Source of the DNA: Lachnospiraceae bacterium
GTDB taxonomy: Bacteria; Bacillota; Clostridia; Lachnospirales; Lachnospiraceae
NCBI GenBank assembly: GCA_017404585.1
Contig: JAFRCB010000028.1
Coordinates: forward strand, 1 to 21,360
Direction of reading: 5' to 3'
DNA: 21,360 bases
Part shown: positions 13,944 through 21,121 of the stretch, in pieces
How positions within the stretch are numbered: the stretch's first letter is position 1
How the letters are laid out: the number at the start of each line of letters is the position of its first letter
The notes under the pieces: model-generated
Seen by the model: only the letters and a program-made list of their open reading frames with translations
Told to the model about the DNA's origin: nothing
The model's database searches: none
Position numbers and translations under genes: made by a program

Positions 13944-14885
13944 TTACTTTTTCTCTGTGATGCCACACATCTTTGTGCCGGACCACTTCTCATATGTGTT
14001 CTGGACCTTGATGCAGTCTTCCTTGCCGCCGTACTCTGCAATCGGGATGTTCCATACCTGGGATGTCGCCTGGGAGAAGAAGGCCGGAACATTCAGCTCC
14101 TTAGCTGTGTTCGTAAAGAGGTTGATATCCTTGTACATCAGTTCAAGAGCGAAATTCCACTTCTTGCCCGGGAAGAACAGGTTCGGGAACTTGGTTGTCG
14201 AAGCGTTGGAAGATCCGCCGGAGGAGGAGATGACCTTGATTGCGGTCTCCGGATCGATGCCTGCCTTGCCGCAGACAGCAACAGCCTCAGTCGTGGCAGC
14301 CGCGCAGCATGCGGACAGGAAGTTGTTGGCACACTTGATCATGTCGCCTGCGCCGCTCGGGCCGATGTACATGACCTTGTCCGGGTTGCCGAGTGTATCG
14401 AGGATCGGTCTGCAGTATTCAAATGTCTCCTTCTTTCCACCGACCATGATGGTCAGTGTCTGATTGGCTGCGCCGCCGACGCCGCCGCTGACCGGGCAGT
14501 CGATGATGTCCATATCATGCTCCTGAAGGATAGCTGCCAGCTTCTTTGTGCTCATCGGGTCTGCGGATGTCGTGTCGACGATGATTGTGCCGGGCTTTGC
14601 ATTTGCAAGAATTCCCTCAGCGCCGAGGACCAGATCTTCGACCTGCTGTGACTTGGGAAGTGAGAGAACGAACATGTCACACTTTTTGATCATGTCCAGC
14701 TGAGACTCGGAGCCTTCCGCGCCGTTTGCCAGCATTGCTTCGACAGCTGCCTTTCTATCCTCATTTCTGGGCGGGCGATAGGACGGGAGAACGATCTTCC
14801 ATCCATCCTTCACCATTCCCTGGCACATCGGGAGACCCATGTTTCCGAGACCGAAGAAGCCGATTTTTTTCTCTTTAAGTTCCAT
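13944..14885 (-). CDS. 3-hydroxyisobutyrate-dehydrogenase-family reductase
   Basis: A 313-residue beta-hydroxyacid dehydrogenase. The nucleotide motif is GFFGLGNMG at 9-17; the substrate motif DCPVSGG is at 129-135; the catalytic lysine is K184 in GAGDMIKCANNF; and K252 with D253 lies in the second domain. Family members interconvert 3-hydroxy acids and semialdehydes (3-hydroxyisobutyrate, tartronate semialdehyde, 2-(hydroxymethyl)glutarate and others). It is the first gene of operon 2, with a sigma-54 promoter about 70 bp upstream of its ATG and a GGAGGAAA ribosome site. It might reduce the aldehyde released by the aldolase two genes on (inference). The 132-bp gap to the next gene holds only weak dyads. 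Confidence 0.92.
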   Translation of the reverse strand: MELKEKKIGFFGLGNMGLPMCQGMVKDGWKIVLPSYRPPRNEDRKAAVEAMLANGAEGSESQLDMIKKCDMFVLSLPKSQQVEDLVLGAEGILANAKPGTIIVDTTSADPMSTKKLAAILQEHDMDIIDCPVSGGVGGAANQTLTIMVGGKKETFEYCRPILDTLGNPDKVMYIGPSGAGDMIKCANNFLSACCAAATTEAVAVCGKAGIDPETAIKVISSSGGSSNASTTKFPNLFFPGKKWNFALELMYKDINLFTNTAKELNVPAFFSQATSQVWNIPIAEYGGKEDCIKVQNTYEKWSGTKMCGITEKK

Positions 14886-14952
14886 AGTATTTCCTCCATT
14901 TTGTTATATTGATCATAATATTTGCCGTAAGCGGTTATCTGCCAATATACAA

Positions 14953-14970
14953 AGCAAGTTTCGTGCCAAC
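14953..14970 (-). promoter_or_regulatory. Sigma-54 (-24/-12) promoter of operon 2
   Basis: On the minus strand the sequence reads TTGGCACGAAACTTGCT: the consensus TGGCAC, five bases, TTGCT. The -24 GG (14967, 14966) and -12 GC (14955, 14954) have the required 10 bases between them. The -12 lies about 69 bases from the ATG of the 3-hydroxyisobutyrate-dehydrogenase-type gene. The flanking bases match the promoter at 21122-21139. It would need RpoN and an activator AAA+ protein, neither encoded in this window. Confidence 0.88.
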
Positions 14971-14986
14971 TTTTGGTTTTCAGAAT

Positions 14987-15070
14987 CCGACAGGCATGCG
15001 CCAGGGGTCAAGGACCGACAGGCATGCGCCAAGGGTCAAGGACCGACAGGCATGCGCCAAGGTCTATGAG
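14987..15070. repeat. 28-bp tandem repeat, three units, upstream of the sigma-54 promoter
   Basis: Units at 14987-15014, 15015-15042 and 15043-15070. The first two are identical except for one base; the third matches for 20 bases and then diverges. Each starts CCGACAGGCATGC; the next part is GCCAAGGGTCAAGGA. They begin 20 bases upstream of the -24 element, where enhancer sites for a sigma-54 activator might lie. The first 13 bases of each unit are also exactly complementary to 15214-15226, the far arm of element B. Confidence 0.85.
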
Positions 15071-15226
15071 CCGACGCCAAACACCATCTTCATCGAAAAA
15101 CGTATATCCTTCCCTGCGAGCTTAGAAAATGCAGGCATTTTCTGATCTCTCGGTCGGATATACAATGTTTTTCTCACGAAGATGGATGTTCGCCGCCAGC
15201 AGCAAACTATAAGGCATGCCTGTCGG
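15043..15226. repeat. Long hairpin element, copy B
   Basis: The core pairs CATCTTC (15085-15091) with GAAGATG (15178-15184), keeps the ATC/TCAC asymmetric loop, and then pairs GAAAAAC with GTTTTTC. After the AAT bulge come GTATATCC with GGATATAC and an apical stem AGAAAATGC with GCATTTTCT. Its outer arm is CCGACAGGCATGC (15043-15055) with GCATGCCTGTCGG (15214-15226), sharing GACAGGC with copy A. Because the left arm belongs to a 28-bp tandem repeat, the right arm could pair with any of three copies. Same orientation as copies A and D. It lies upstream of the operon 2 sigma-54 promoter. Confidence 0.82.
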
Positions 15227-15295
15227 AGCGAAGACCAATACTTTCCGCCAGCACTGATCTCTTAGACATGCCTGCCTCAGCTCTTTTGTCACACA

Positions 15296-15330
15296 AAATG
15301 GCACACCCTGTGCGACAAGGTGTGCCATTT
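15296..15330. terminator. Bidirectional terminator-like hairpin after operon 1
   Basis: A perfect 12-bp stem, AAATGGCACACC (15296-15307) with GGTGTGCCATTT (15319-15330), around an 11-base loop. On the minus strand it runs into TTTTGTGTG, and on the plus strand into CTCGTTTTATT. It probably ends transcripts from the esterase gene before operon 2. Confidence 0.7.
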
Positions 15331-15380
15331 CTCGTTTTATTGTATGGTTTCAGCTAAGCGCCTGATACAAGACGTTACCA

Positions 15381-15427
15381 GCGCCGGTTTAAGGTCTTCG
15401 CTGCAGCCCGTCTGAACATTTACATAT
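15381..15427. repeat. 47-bp direct repeat, copy 1
   Basis: Identical to 15593-15639 over 47 bases, starting GCGCCGGTTTAAGG and ending GAACATTTACATAT, 212 bp apart. It contains the outer arm of hairpin element C. It looks like a truncated element start left by duplication. Confidence 0.85.
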
Positions 15428-15436
15428 GTTCTCGGC

Positions 15437-15630
15437 TGTTCAGACCGGATGCTTCCACAGTTTGGCTTCCGGCAGCAAAGTATCCATCTTCGTGAGAAAA
15501 GCATTGCGAGTCCGACCGAGAGATCAGGGGACGCGAAAGCGTTCCCTAAGCTCGCAGGGCAGGACTCGCGCTTTTCGATGAAGATGATCTTTGCGCCGGT
15601 TTAAGGTCTTCGCTGCAGCCCGTCTGAACA
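15437..15630. repeat. Long hairpin element, copy C (inverted orientation)
   Basis: Outer arms are TGTTCAGAC (15437-15445) and GTCTGAACA (15622-15630). The core has CATCTTC (15485-15491) with GAAGATG (15580-15586). Relative to copy A the inner helix A-T pair is G-C (GAAAAGC with GCTTTTC), the next helix is GCGAGTCC with GGACTCGC, and the apical stem is AGGGGACGC with GCGTTCCCT around a GAAA loop when read on the plus strand. These are compensatory changes. It ends 10 bases after the esterase stop codon. The left outer arm can also pair with the GTCTGAACA of the other 47-bp repeat (15410-15418), giving two exclusive foldings. Confidence 0.83.
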
Positions 15631-15639
15631 TTTACATAT
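15593..15639. repeat. 47-bp direct repeat, copy 2
   Basis: Second copy of the 47-bp sequence at 15381-15427. This copy forms the right-hand outer part of hairpin element C and ends one base before the esterase stop codon. Confidence 0.85.
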
Positions 15640-15640
15640 A

Positions 15641-16468
15641 TCAGAAGTCGTAGATCTTCTTTGACGGTTTCTGCTCCACCGGCAGCCACTCCAGCAGCCT
15701 GTAGAGGTTGCGGTCCCAGAACGCCCAGTCATGTGCGCCGATGTCTGTATGGAATTCGATCGGTGCGCCGATCTCCTCAAGATGCTTGTCGAAAGCCAGG
15801 TTGAGATTAAGAAGGGGATCGTCCTCGCCGATCGCCATGTAGATCTTCGGGAACGGTTTGCCGGACTCGGCAAGATCCGTCGCCAGCCTGTAGGGATCCA
15901 CGCCGCTGCCGCGATATTCTGTCTCTTTACCGAAAACGCTCTCGAAATAGCTTCGGCTGCTCAGAAGATACATTGAAGGATCTTCTCCCTTCGGGTAACT
16001 CTCACCGAGCGGAGCTGTCGACAGAGCTCCCACATAGCCGAAGGTGTCCGGATAGCGGAACGCTGTGTAGAACGCGCCCATAGCGCCCATGGAGAGACCG
16101 CCGATAAAGGTATCCTCCCTCTTGTCGGAGAGGCGGAACATTGTGCGGGTAAATTTGACCAGCTCCTCTCCTATGAACTTGCCGTAGTAGTTGTGGGAAG
16201 CAGCCTGATCACTGTAGAAACTGTTTTCGCCGGCCGGCAGGATGACAGCAAGGTTGCGGTCCTTGGCCCACTTGAAAATGCGGGTGCTGGTAAGCCAGTC
16301 ATACTCGCCGCCGTAAATTCCGTGCAGCAGGTAGAGCGTTTTCATCGGTGTGTCGATGCTGCGAAGGCCTTCGCCGTCCATCTCGCGCTTGTCGATCGGG
16401 ATGACGCACATGATGTTGACCATTCGAAGAAGAGATTCCGAGAAAAAGTTAACTTTTACGATTGCCAT
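15641..16468 (-). CDS. Esterase, tributyrin-esterase/EstA-like alpha/beta hydrolase
   Basis: A 275-residue serine esterase of the esterase-D/EstA group. Features are LYLLHGIYGG at 45-54 (oxyanion region), nucleophile S126 in GGLSMGAMG, likely acid D216 or D217 in GEDDPLL, and H246 in GAHDWAFWD. The long N-terminal strand MAIVKVNFFSESLLRMVNIMCVIP is typical of tributyrin and acetyl-ester hydrolases in Firmicutes. There is no signal peptide, so it acts in the cytoplasm on an imported ester. It is the last gene of operon 1, 84 bp after the SDR gene across a strong hairpin. AAAAGGAGAAA precedes the ATG. Confidence 0.9.
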   Translation of the reverse strand: MAIVKVNFFSESLLRMVNIMCVIPIDKREMDGEGLRSIDTPMKTLYLLHGIYGGEYDWLTSTRIFKWAKDRNLAVILPAGENSFYSDQAASHNYYGKFIGEELVKFTRTMFRLSDKREDTFIGGLSMGAMGAFYTAFRYPDTFGYVGALSTAPLGESYPKGEDPSMYLLSSRSYFESVFGKETEYRGSGVDPYRLATDLAESGKPFPKIYMAIGEDDPLLNLNLAFDKHLEEIGAPIEFHTDIGAHDWAFWDRNLYRLLEWLPVEQKPSKKIYDF

Positions 16469-16494
16469 GGGATTTCTCCTTTTTATTCAAGTTC

Positions 16495-16532
16495 TGCTCC
16501 CTGCCCGGGAAAATTTTTCCGGGCAGGGAGCA
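16495..16532 (-). terminator. Strong GC-rich hairpin between SDR and esterase genes
   Basis: A perfect 13-bp stem (GCTCCCTGCCCGG at 16496-16508 with CCGGGCAGGGAGC at 16519-16531) surrounds GAAAATTTTT. No T-run follows the second arm on the minus strand. It sits 21 bases after the SDR stop codon and may lower expression of the esterase or protect the upstream message. Confidence 0.7.
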
Positions 16533-16552
16533 CCACCGGATACAGCAATTAT

Positions 16553-17389
16553 TTACAGGTAGCAGCCGCAGTCTACGCAGAGAACTTCGCCGTTGATGCA
16601 GCGGGACATATCGGAAGCCAGGAACAGAACTGCATATGCCTGGTCGATCTCCCACGGATGTACTGTACGGACAGTTCTTGCATTGCGGATATCATTCATG
16701 TAGCCCATCTCAACTGTCTTCGGGCCGCCGTCGTCATGAGCATAAGCTGTCGGGCTCGGTGTATGTCCCGGAGCAACTGCGTTGCAGCGGATGCCTGTGC
16801 CTGTGCAGCGGATAGCGACGTTCTTTGTAAGAGTGTTGAGGCCGCCCTTTGTTGAGCAGTAAGCGGCACCGCACATCGGGCGAACGCCATTTGCGGAAGA
16901 AATGTTGATGATGTTGCCCTCGTCCTTGGTAAGGAAATATCTGACAGCTTCGCGGCAGAGGTAAAGGGGTCCCTTCATGTTGGTGTCAACGACCGAGTCA
17001 ATCATGTCATCATCGACAGCGTCGATCGTGATCAGCTCGCCCTTGCCTGCGTTGTTGATGAGGACGTCGATCGTGCCGTAAGCTTCGAGAGCTTTGTCGA
17101 ATACCTTCTTGCAGTCTGCCGGCTTGGAGGAGTCAGCTACGATACCTGTGATCTCGCCGCCTGTCTTCTCGCGGATGTCCTCGATGGCTGCCATCAGCTT
17201 CTCCTCGCCGCGGGCGGTAACGAATACCTTAGCGCCCTGCTCGCACATGATCTGCGCGAACATCTTGCCCATGCCGTAGGATGCGCCGGTGATAATGACG
17301 ACCTTGCCTGCCATCATCTTATTGAAATCTGTGATTCTGAAGTTTTCTGCATAGCGGGATCTTGCTGCTTCGTCAAATGTCTGTGCCAT
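16553..17389 (-). CDS. Short-chain dehydrogenase/reductase (SDR), first in map order
   Basis: A 278-residue classical SDR with a 30-residue N-terminal extension. TGASYGMG is at 34-41, NNAG at 112-115, and the catalytic S164, Y177 and K181 (YCSTK) are all present. A basic residue after the second strand (FVTAR, R60) suggests NADP(H). It oxidises an alcohol or reduces a ketone; the substrate is unknown. The ATG at 17387-17389 has AAGGAGG before it; a frame reaching 17524 adds 45 residues without family features. The C-terminus is rich in Cys (VLCVDCGCYL). It lies 218 bp after the GntP-type gene, with an ACTATAGT box 41 bases before the ATG, so an internal promoter is possible. Confidence 0.92.
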   Translation of the reverse strand: MAQTFDEAARSRYAENFRITDFNKMMAGKVVIITGASYGMGKMFAQIMCEQGAKVFVTARGEEKLMAAIEDIREKTGGEITGIVADSSKPADCKKVFDKALEAYGTIDVLINNAGKGELITIDAVDDDMIDSVVDTNMKGPLYLCREAVRYFLTKDEGNIINISSANGVRPMCGAAYCSTKGGLNTLTKNVAIRCTGTGIRCNAVAPGHTPSPTAYAHDDGGPKTVEMGYMNDIRNARTVRTVHPWEIDQAYAVLFLASDMSRCINGEVLCVDCGCYL

Positions 17390-17429
17390 AATAGCCTCCT
17401 TGAATATTTTTATGTTATGTGTCTTTTGC

Positions 17430-17437
17430 ACTATAGT
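17430..17437 (-). promoter_or_regulatory. ACTATAGT box upstream of the SDR gene
   Basis: The palindromic octamer lies 41 bases before the ATG and reads TACTAT on the minus strand as a possible -10 element. The same octamer is at 4618-4625, 45 bases before the GltD-like gene. No convincing -35 hexamer is visible at either site. Confidence 0.3.
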
Positions 17438-17522
17438 ACCGTTTTTATGTCCCCGGGGCGCACTCACTGCTCTTCGGATCGGATGTCCGGTGATCGTTCG
17501 CTGTGCGCCGATCCAGGGATTC

Positions 17523-17561
17523 AATTTGGAATCTTATCAGCCAGGCAGGCCATAAATTCCA
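17523..17561 (-). terminator. Imperfect hairpin after the GntP-type permease gene
   Basis: GGAAT, TTAT and GCC pair with GGC, ATAA and ATTCC around a short loop, with two small bulges. It lies about 50 bases after the permease stop codon and lacks a T-run. It is possibly a weak terminator or 3' stabiliser. Confidence 0.35.
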
Positions 17562-17587
17562 TATTCTCGTCTCGCGAACGGGTCTTT

Positions 17588-17597
17588 ATTTGCAAAT
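17588..17597. repeat. Palindrome ATTTGCAAAT, copy 3
   Basis: It lies 10 bases after the permease stop codon. It is identical to the 10-mers at 907-916 and 3198-3207. Confidence 0.5.
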
Positions 17598-17607
17598 GAT
17601 TTCTTTA

Positions 17608-18927
17608 TCAGATACCAATAATTACGCAGACCGTAGTTGCCACGACCGTCACGATGAACGGAATTGCGACTGATGTAGCAAAGCTGTGGCGATATGCGTT
17701 GTGGTGATTCAGTCCGAGCAGGTCATATACCAGGAACAGACCGGAAGAATGCGGCAGTGTGTCGAGAGAACCGGAAGCGATTGCTACCAGTCTGTGGAGT
17801 ACCGGAAGGTTTGCACCGGAAGCGATGAATGTCGGAGCCATTGTCTCGTACATGATTCTCTGACCGGAAGAAGAACCGCCGGCGATCGCGCAGACGATGC
17901 AGGTAACGACAACTGCGAGTACGAGCGGGTTCATCTTAAGTCCGAGAGCCCAGTCGATAATTCTCTGATAAGCCGGAGCTGCCTTGACGACTGCGCCGAA
18001 ACCGAGGATAGCCGCGATGCCGCCGATGGCTGTGACGCCGCCTGTCATACCTTCTGTTAAGAGCTTGATCCAGTTGACTTTGCCGAAGAATCTGTCAAAG
18101 TTGAGAACGATTGTCATAAGAGAACCGACCAGCATAGCGATGACAGCAATCATAGTAGCGTTCACGCCGTTCTTGGAGCCGATGATGATGATCAGGATCA
18201 GGCAGATGATGGTGAGGAAGCCCTTCCATGCAGCCGGAAGCTGTGTAGCGTCGACTTCATAGTTCTTGGGATCGACATTGGCCGGATAACTCCAGTGCTC
18301 GCCTCTCTCCTTGGCCTTCTTGCTTGCCCACTCACCGTAAATCGCGCACATGATGAACATTGCGGCGCCGCAGATGATACCCATGACCGGGGCTGCGTTC
18401 AGGTTCGTGCCAAGGTATTCTGTAGCGACCAGGTTGGACAGCTGCGGGGAGCCCGGGAGGCATGTCATTGAGAATGTGGAGGAACCTGCCGAGAAGCATA
18501 CAACTGTCAGATGTCTCGGAAGATCTGCCTTCTTGAACATTGTGTAGAGGATCGGTGCAGCGGCGAAGATAACAACGAAAAGGCTGATGCCGCCGTAGGT
18601 CAGAACACCGACAATGATGATGCCGACGAGAACAACGTGCTTGATGCCGAACCATTCGGTGAACTTATTTCCGATCGATGTAGCTGCGCCGGAGATGTCC
18701 ATCAGCTTTGCGTAGAACGCGGATGTGACGAACAGTACCATGTAACTTGTGAATGCGCTTGTGTAACCCGGAACAAAGTTCTCTGTAATAGTCGTCCAGA
18801 TATTCATTCCGTTAAAGATTGTTACGATCAGGGCTCCGCATACAGCGAGCGGCAGAGCTCCAAGTCCCTTATAGGCAAATACCATAAGGAAGATAATTGC
18901 GAGAATAAGACCTATAACTCCTAACAT
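17608..18927 (-). CDS. GntP-family-like permease for an organic or hydroxy acid
   Basis: A 439-residue membrane protein with about 11-12 hydrophobic segments, starting MLGVIGLILAIIFLMVFAYKG. Motifs of the gluconate:proton symporter / citrate-type (GntP, CitMHS-related) families are present: TYGGISLFVVIFAAAP, STFSMTCLPGSPQ, AIAGGSSSGQ and, near the C-terminus, GSLDTLPHSSG. Such carriers take up gluconate, citrate, 3-hydroxybutyrate or related acids with protons. Its place in operon 1 with a CoA-transferase and SDRs suggests it imports the acid that the cluster degrades. The ribosome site is moderate (AAGGGAAAG). Together with the MFS gene the cluster has two carriers. Confidence 0.9.
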   Translation of the reverse strand: MLGVIGLILAIIFLMVFAYKGLGALPLAVCGALIVTIFNGMNIWTTITENFVPGYTSAFTSYMVLFVTSAFYAKLMDISGAATSIGNKFTEWFGIKHVVLVGIIIVGVLTYGGISLFVVIFAAAPILYTMFKKADLPRHLTVVCFSAGSSTFSMTCLPGSPQLSNLVATEYLGTNLNAAPVMGIICGAAMFIMCAIYGEWASKKAKERGEHWSYPANVDPKNYEVDATQLPAAWKGFLTIICLILIIIIGSKNGVNATMIAVIAMLVGSLMTIVLNFDRFFGKVNWIKLLTEGMTGGVTAIGGIAAILGFGAVVKAAPAYQRIIDWALGLKMNPLVLAVVVTCIVCAIAGGSSSGQRIMYETMAPTFIASGANLPVLHRLVAIASGSLDTLPHSSGLFLVYDLLGLNHHNAYRHSFATSVAIPFIVTVVATTVCVIIGI

Positions 18928-19009
18928 TTTCTTTCCCTTTCTTTATTTTACAACTTTCAACGTATATATCTCTAGTTTTCACCGGACCTTATTTTTGTAA
19001 TCCGATGAT

Positions 19010-19801
19010 TTATCTCCTCTGTTCCCATGCGGTATTGTTGTCCTGCGCAAGGAACTTGCCGCCGGAGCACTCAAGGACTACGCCATCGATGTAAGATGAC
19101 ATGTCCGAAGTGAGGAACAATGCTACATTTGCAACTTCCTCAGGTTCGCCCGGACGATGAAGCGCAAAGTTTCTTGCCACGCGCTCAACATCTTCTTTCG
19201 TTCTGCCTGCCGCAGCCTGCATAGCGGTGTTGATGGTTCCCGGCGCAACAGCGTTGACACGGATGCCGAACGGTGCAAATTCAGAAGCGGCCATTCTTGT
19301 AAGACCGTTGATGCCGAACTTGCTGGTGCAGTAAGCGCTTCTGTACATCGGGGGCAGAATGCCGCCGTAGGATGCGACATTCAGGATCACGCCGCCGCCC
19401 TGCTCTTTCATGACGCGGCCGGCTGCCTGGGTGCCGATGAAATAAGAATTCAGATTTGTTCTGAGTACGAAATTCCACTCATCGAGCGAGAGCTCAAGGA
19501 TCGACTTCACGATTGTTGTTCCTGTGTTGTTGACCCAGATGTCGATGCGGCCGAGATCTCTCTTTACGTGGTCGACAAATGCGTACAGCCTGTCAGCCTC
19601 ACTGACGTCGACGCTCTCTGTGTACAATTCGCCGAGGCCCTTGGCTTTGAATTCAGCGGCTGCCTTGTCAAGCTTGGCCTGAGATCTGGAGCAGATCGCG
19701 ACCTTGCAGCCCTCTCTGGCATATGCTTCCGCGATCGCGTAACCGATACCCTCGGATCCGCCAGTGATTGCTGCTACCTTTCCCTGCAGATTAAGATTCA
19801 T
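19010..19801 (-). CDS. Short-chain dehydrogenase/reductase (SDR), second in map order
   Basis: A 263-residue classical SDR of standard length. TGGSEGIG is at 13-20 and the catalytic residues are S144, Y157 and K161 (YCTSK). The usual NNAG is NNTG (91-94), a common variant. R39 after the second strand (ICSRS) suggests NADP(H). Its sequence style resembles gluconate 5-dehydrogenase and hydroxysteroid dehydrogenases; I cannot choose a substrate. AAAGGAGGAGAA precedes the ATG at 19799-19801. It lies 24 bp after the CoA-transferase gene and 82 bp before the permease gene, clearly in operon 1. It shares the fold of the SDR at 16553-17389, but the two differ in length and N-terminus. Confidence 0.93.
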   Translation of the reverse strand: MNLNLQGKVAAITGGSEGIGYAIAEAYAREGCKVAICSRSQAKLDKAAAEFKAKGLGELYTESVDVSEADRLYAFVDHVKRDLGRIDIWVNNTGTTIVKSILELSLDEWNFVLRTNLNSYFIGTQAAGRVMKEQGGGVILNVASYGGILPPMYRSAYCTSKFGINGLTRMAASEFAPFGIRVNAVAPGTINTAMQAAAGRTKEDVERVARNFALHRPGEPEEVANVALFLTSDMSSYIDGVVLECSGGKFLAQDNNTAWEQRR

Positions 19802-19825
19802 GGATTCTCCTCCTTTCCCTGAGAT

Positions 19826-21055
19826 TTATTTTCTTGATTTGCTGTAAATTGCTTCCTGTGCTTCTGCGACCCTGTCCATGATCGGATCGAACATGGTGTG
19901 CAGTGTCTCCTGATCGCAGACCTCGCCGAGGACTTCGAATGTATCCTGTCCGAGATCGGCTGTCTTATAATCGAGTTCGCGTTCTACATCGCTCATCCAG
20001 ATCGGGTTGCCCGGAACCTTGAAGGAGACGCCGTTGCTGTAAGTCGCATTGACGATCGTCTTGCGATATGCGACCTGCGGATGATTAGCCACGTCCTCGA
20101 AGTTGTTGATGCGGCCGTATACGCATTTGCCCTTGAAGAGCATGTCTGCGACTTCATCACTTGAGTAATTTGCGAAGAGCCCGTTGACCGCTGCGTCGAT
20201 TGCCTTGTAGTCGGCTGCGCGCTGTGTCATTGTAGCCCAGTTCTCATTTGCATACCATTCAGGCTGATTCAGAGCTTCGCAGAAAGTCTTCCACTGTGCG
20301 TCCGTACCGACGGTGATCATCAGGGACTTGCCGTCCTTGCACTTGTAAGCACCGATCGGAGCGGAAGATGCGTAGCTGTTGCCCATCGGCTTCGGCACCT
20401 TGCCGGTCTTTAAATAGGAGCTGAACTGATTCTCCATGCAGAAGATCAGGGAATCCATCATGGAGACGTCGATTCTGCGTCCGTGACCTGTCTTCTGTGC
20501 TTCCAGCATGCCCATCAGTGTTCCGATGCATGCCATGAGGCCGCCGGAGTAATCTGCGATGGAGCCGCCGCTCTTGACCGGCTCGCCGCCTTCCGGACCT
20601 GTGATGCTCATGATGCCGGACTCTGCCTGTACCGTCTGGTCGAAGGCTGCATGGTTGGCGTAAGGTCCGTCCTGGCCGTATCCGGAAATGGATGTAAAGA
20701 CGATCTTCGGATTGATTGCCTTTAATACGTCATAGTCAATACCGAATTTCTTCATTGTTCCCGGCTTGTAGTTCTCGATGACTGCGTCCGCTGTCTTTAC
20801 CAGCTCCAGGAAGAGCTGCTTGTGCTTCTCATCTTTCATATTGAGAACGATGCTCTTCTTGCCTCTGTTTCTGGTGGCGAAGTGGCTGCTGACATCACCG
20901 TCAATGATGTTTCCGTATCTGGTGTTGTCGCCGATCGGCGGGTTCTCGATCTTAATGACCTCGGCACCGAAATCGCTCAGAAGCAGGGTGCACATCGGGC
21001 CTGACATGAACTGGCTGAAATCAAGAATTCGAAATCCTTCCAAAGGTTTGCTCAT
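19826..21055 (-). CDS. Class III CoA-transferase (CaiB/BaiF family)
   Basis: A 409-residue protein of the formyl-CoA transferase family. It opens with MSKPLEGFRILDFSQFMSGP. The catalytic aspartate is D139 in AAFDQTVQAESG, and the ADYSGG and GHGRRIDVSMMDS segments (near 167 and 190-202) are typical. It moves CoA between carboxylic acids, which activates the substrate without ATP. It is the first gene of operon 1, with a sigma-54 promoter about 68 bp upstream of the ATG. The start at 21053-21055 is chosen over an in-frame upstream ATG (21100) because AAAAGGAG precedes it and the family N-terminus follows at once. The CoA donor and acceptor are unknown; succinyl-, oxalyl- and bile-acid-type activities all occur in the family. 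Confidence 0.93.
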   Translation of the reverse strand: MSKPLEGFRILDFSQFMSGPMCTLLLSDFGAEVIKIENPPIGDNTRYGNIIDGDVSSHFATRNRGKKSIVLNMKDEKHKQLFLELVKTADAVIENYKPGTMKKFGIDYDVLKAINPKIVFTSISGYGQDGPYANHAAFDQTVQAESGIMSITGPEGGEPVKSGGSIADYSGGLMACIGTLMGMLEAQKTGHGRRIDVSMMDSLIFCMENQFSSYLKTGKVPKPMGNSYASSAPIGAYKCKDGKSLMITVGTDAQWKTFCEALNQPEWYANENWATMTQRAADYKAIDAAVNGLFANYSSDEVADMLFKGKCVYGRINNFEDVANHPQVAYRKTIVNATYSNGVSFKVPGNPIWMSDVERELDYKTADLGQDTFEVLGEVCDQETLHTMFDPIMDRVAEAQEAIYSKSRK

Positions 21056-21121
21056 GGTGATATCTCCTTTTCTCTTTTCCGTGGTACTAATGACCGTCAA
21101 TTTCTTTCTGCCAAAATAAAG

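Larger units (their letters stand above)
14886..15640. other. 755-bp inter-operon region packed with repeats, no gene
   Basis: Between the end of operon 1 (esterase) and the start of operon 2 no coding sequence is credible; short frames over the 28-bp repeats are repeat artefacts. From low to high coordinates it holds the sigma-54 promoter (14953-14970), three 28-bp tandem units (14987-15070), hairpin element B (15043-15226), a bidirectional terminator (15296-15330), one 47-bp repeat (15381-15427), hairpin element C (15437-15630), and the second 47-bp repeat (15593-15639). Confidence 0.75.

Noticed and set aside
14987..15070. The 28-bp repeats looked like a short CRISPR array
   Set aside because: The units are directly adjacent with no spacers, and no cas gene is present. 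The same applies to the 36-bp repeats at 13112-13212.
14839..15145. Two short plus-strand frames over the 28-bp repeats
   Set aside because: Their repetitive peptides come only from the tandem repeat, with no ribosome binding site or homologous family.
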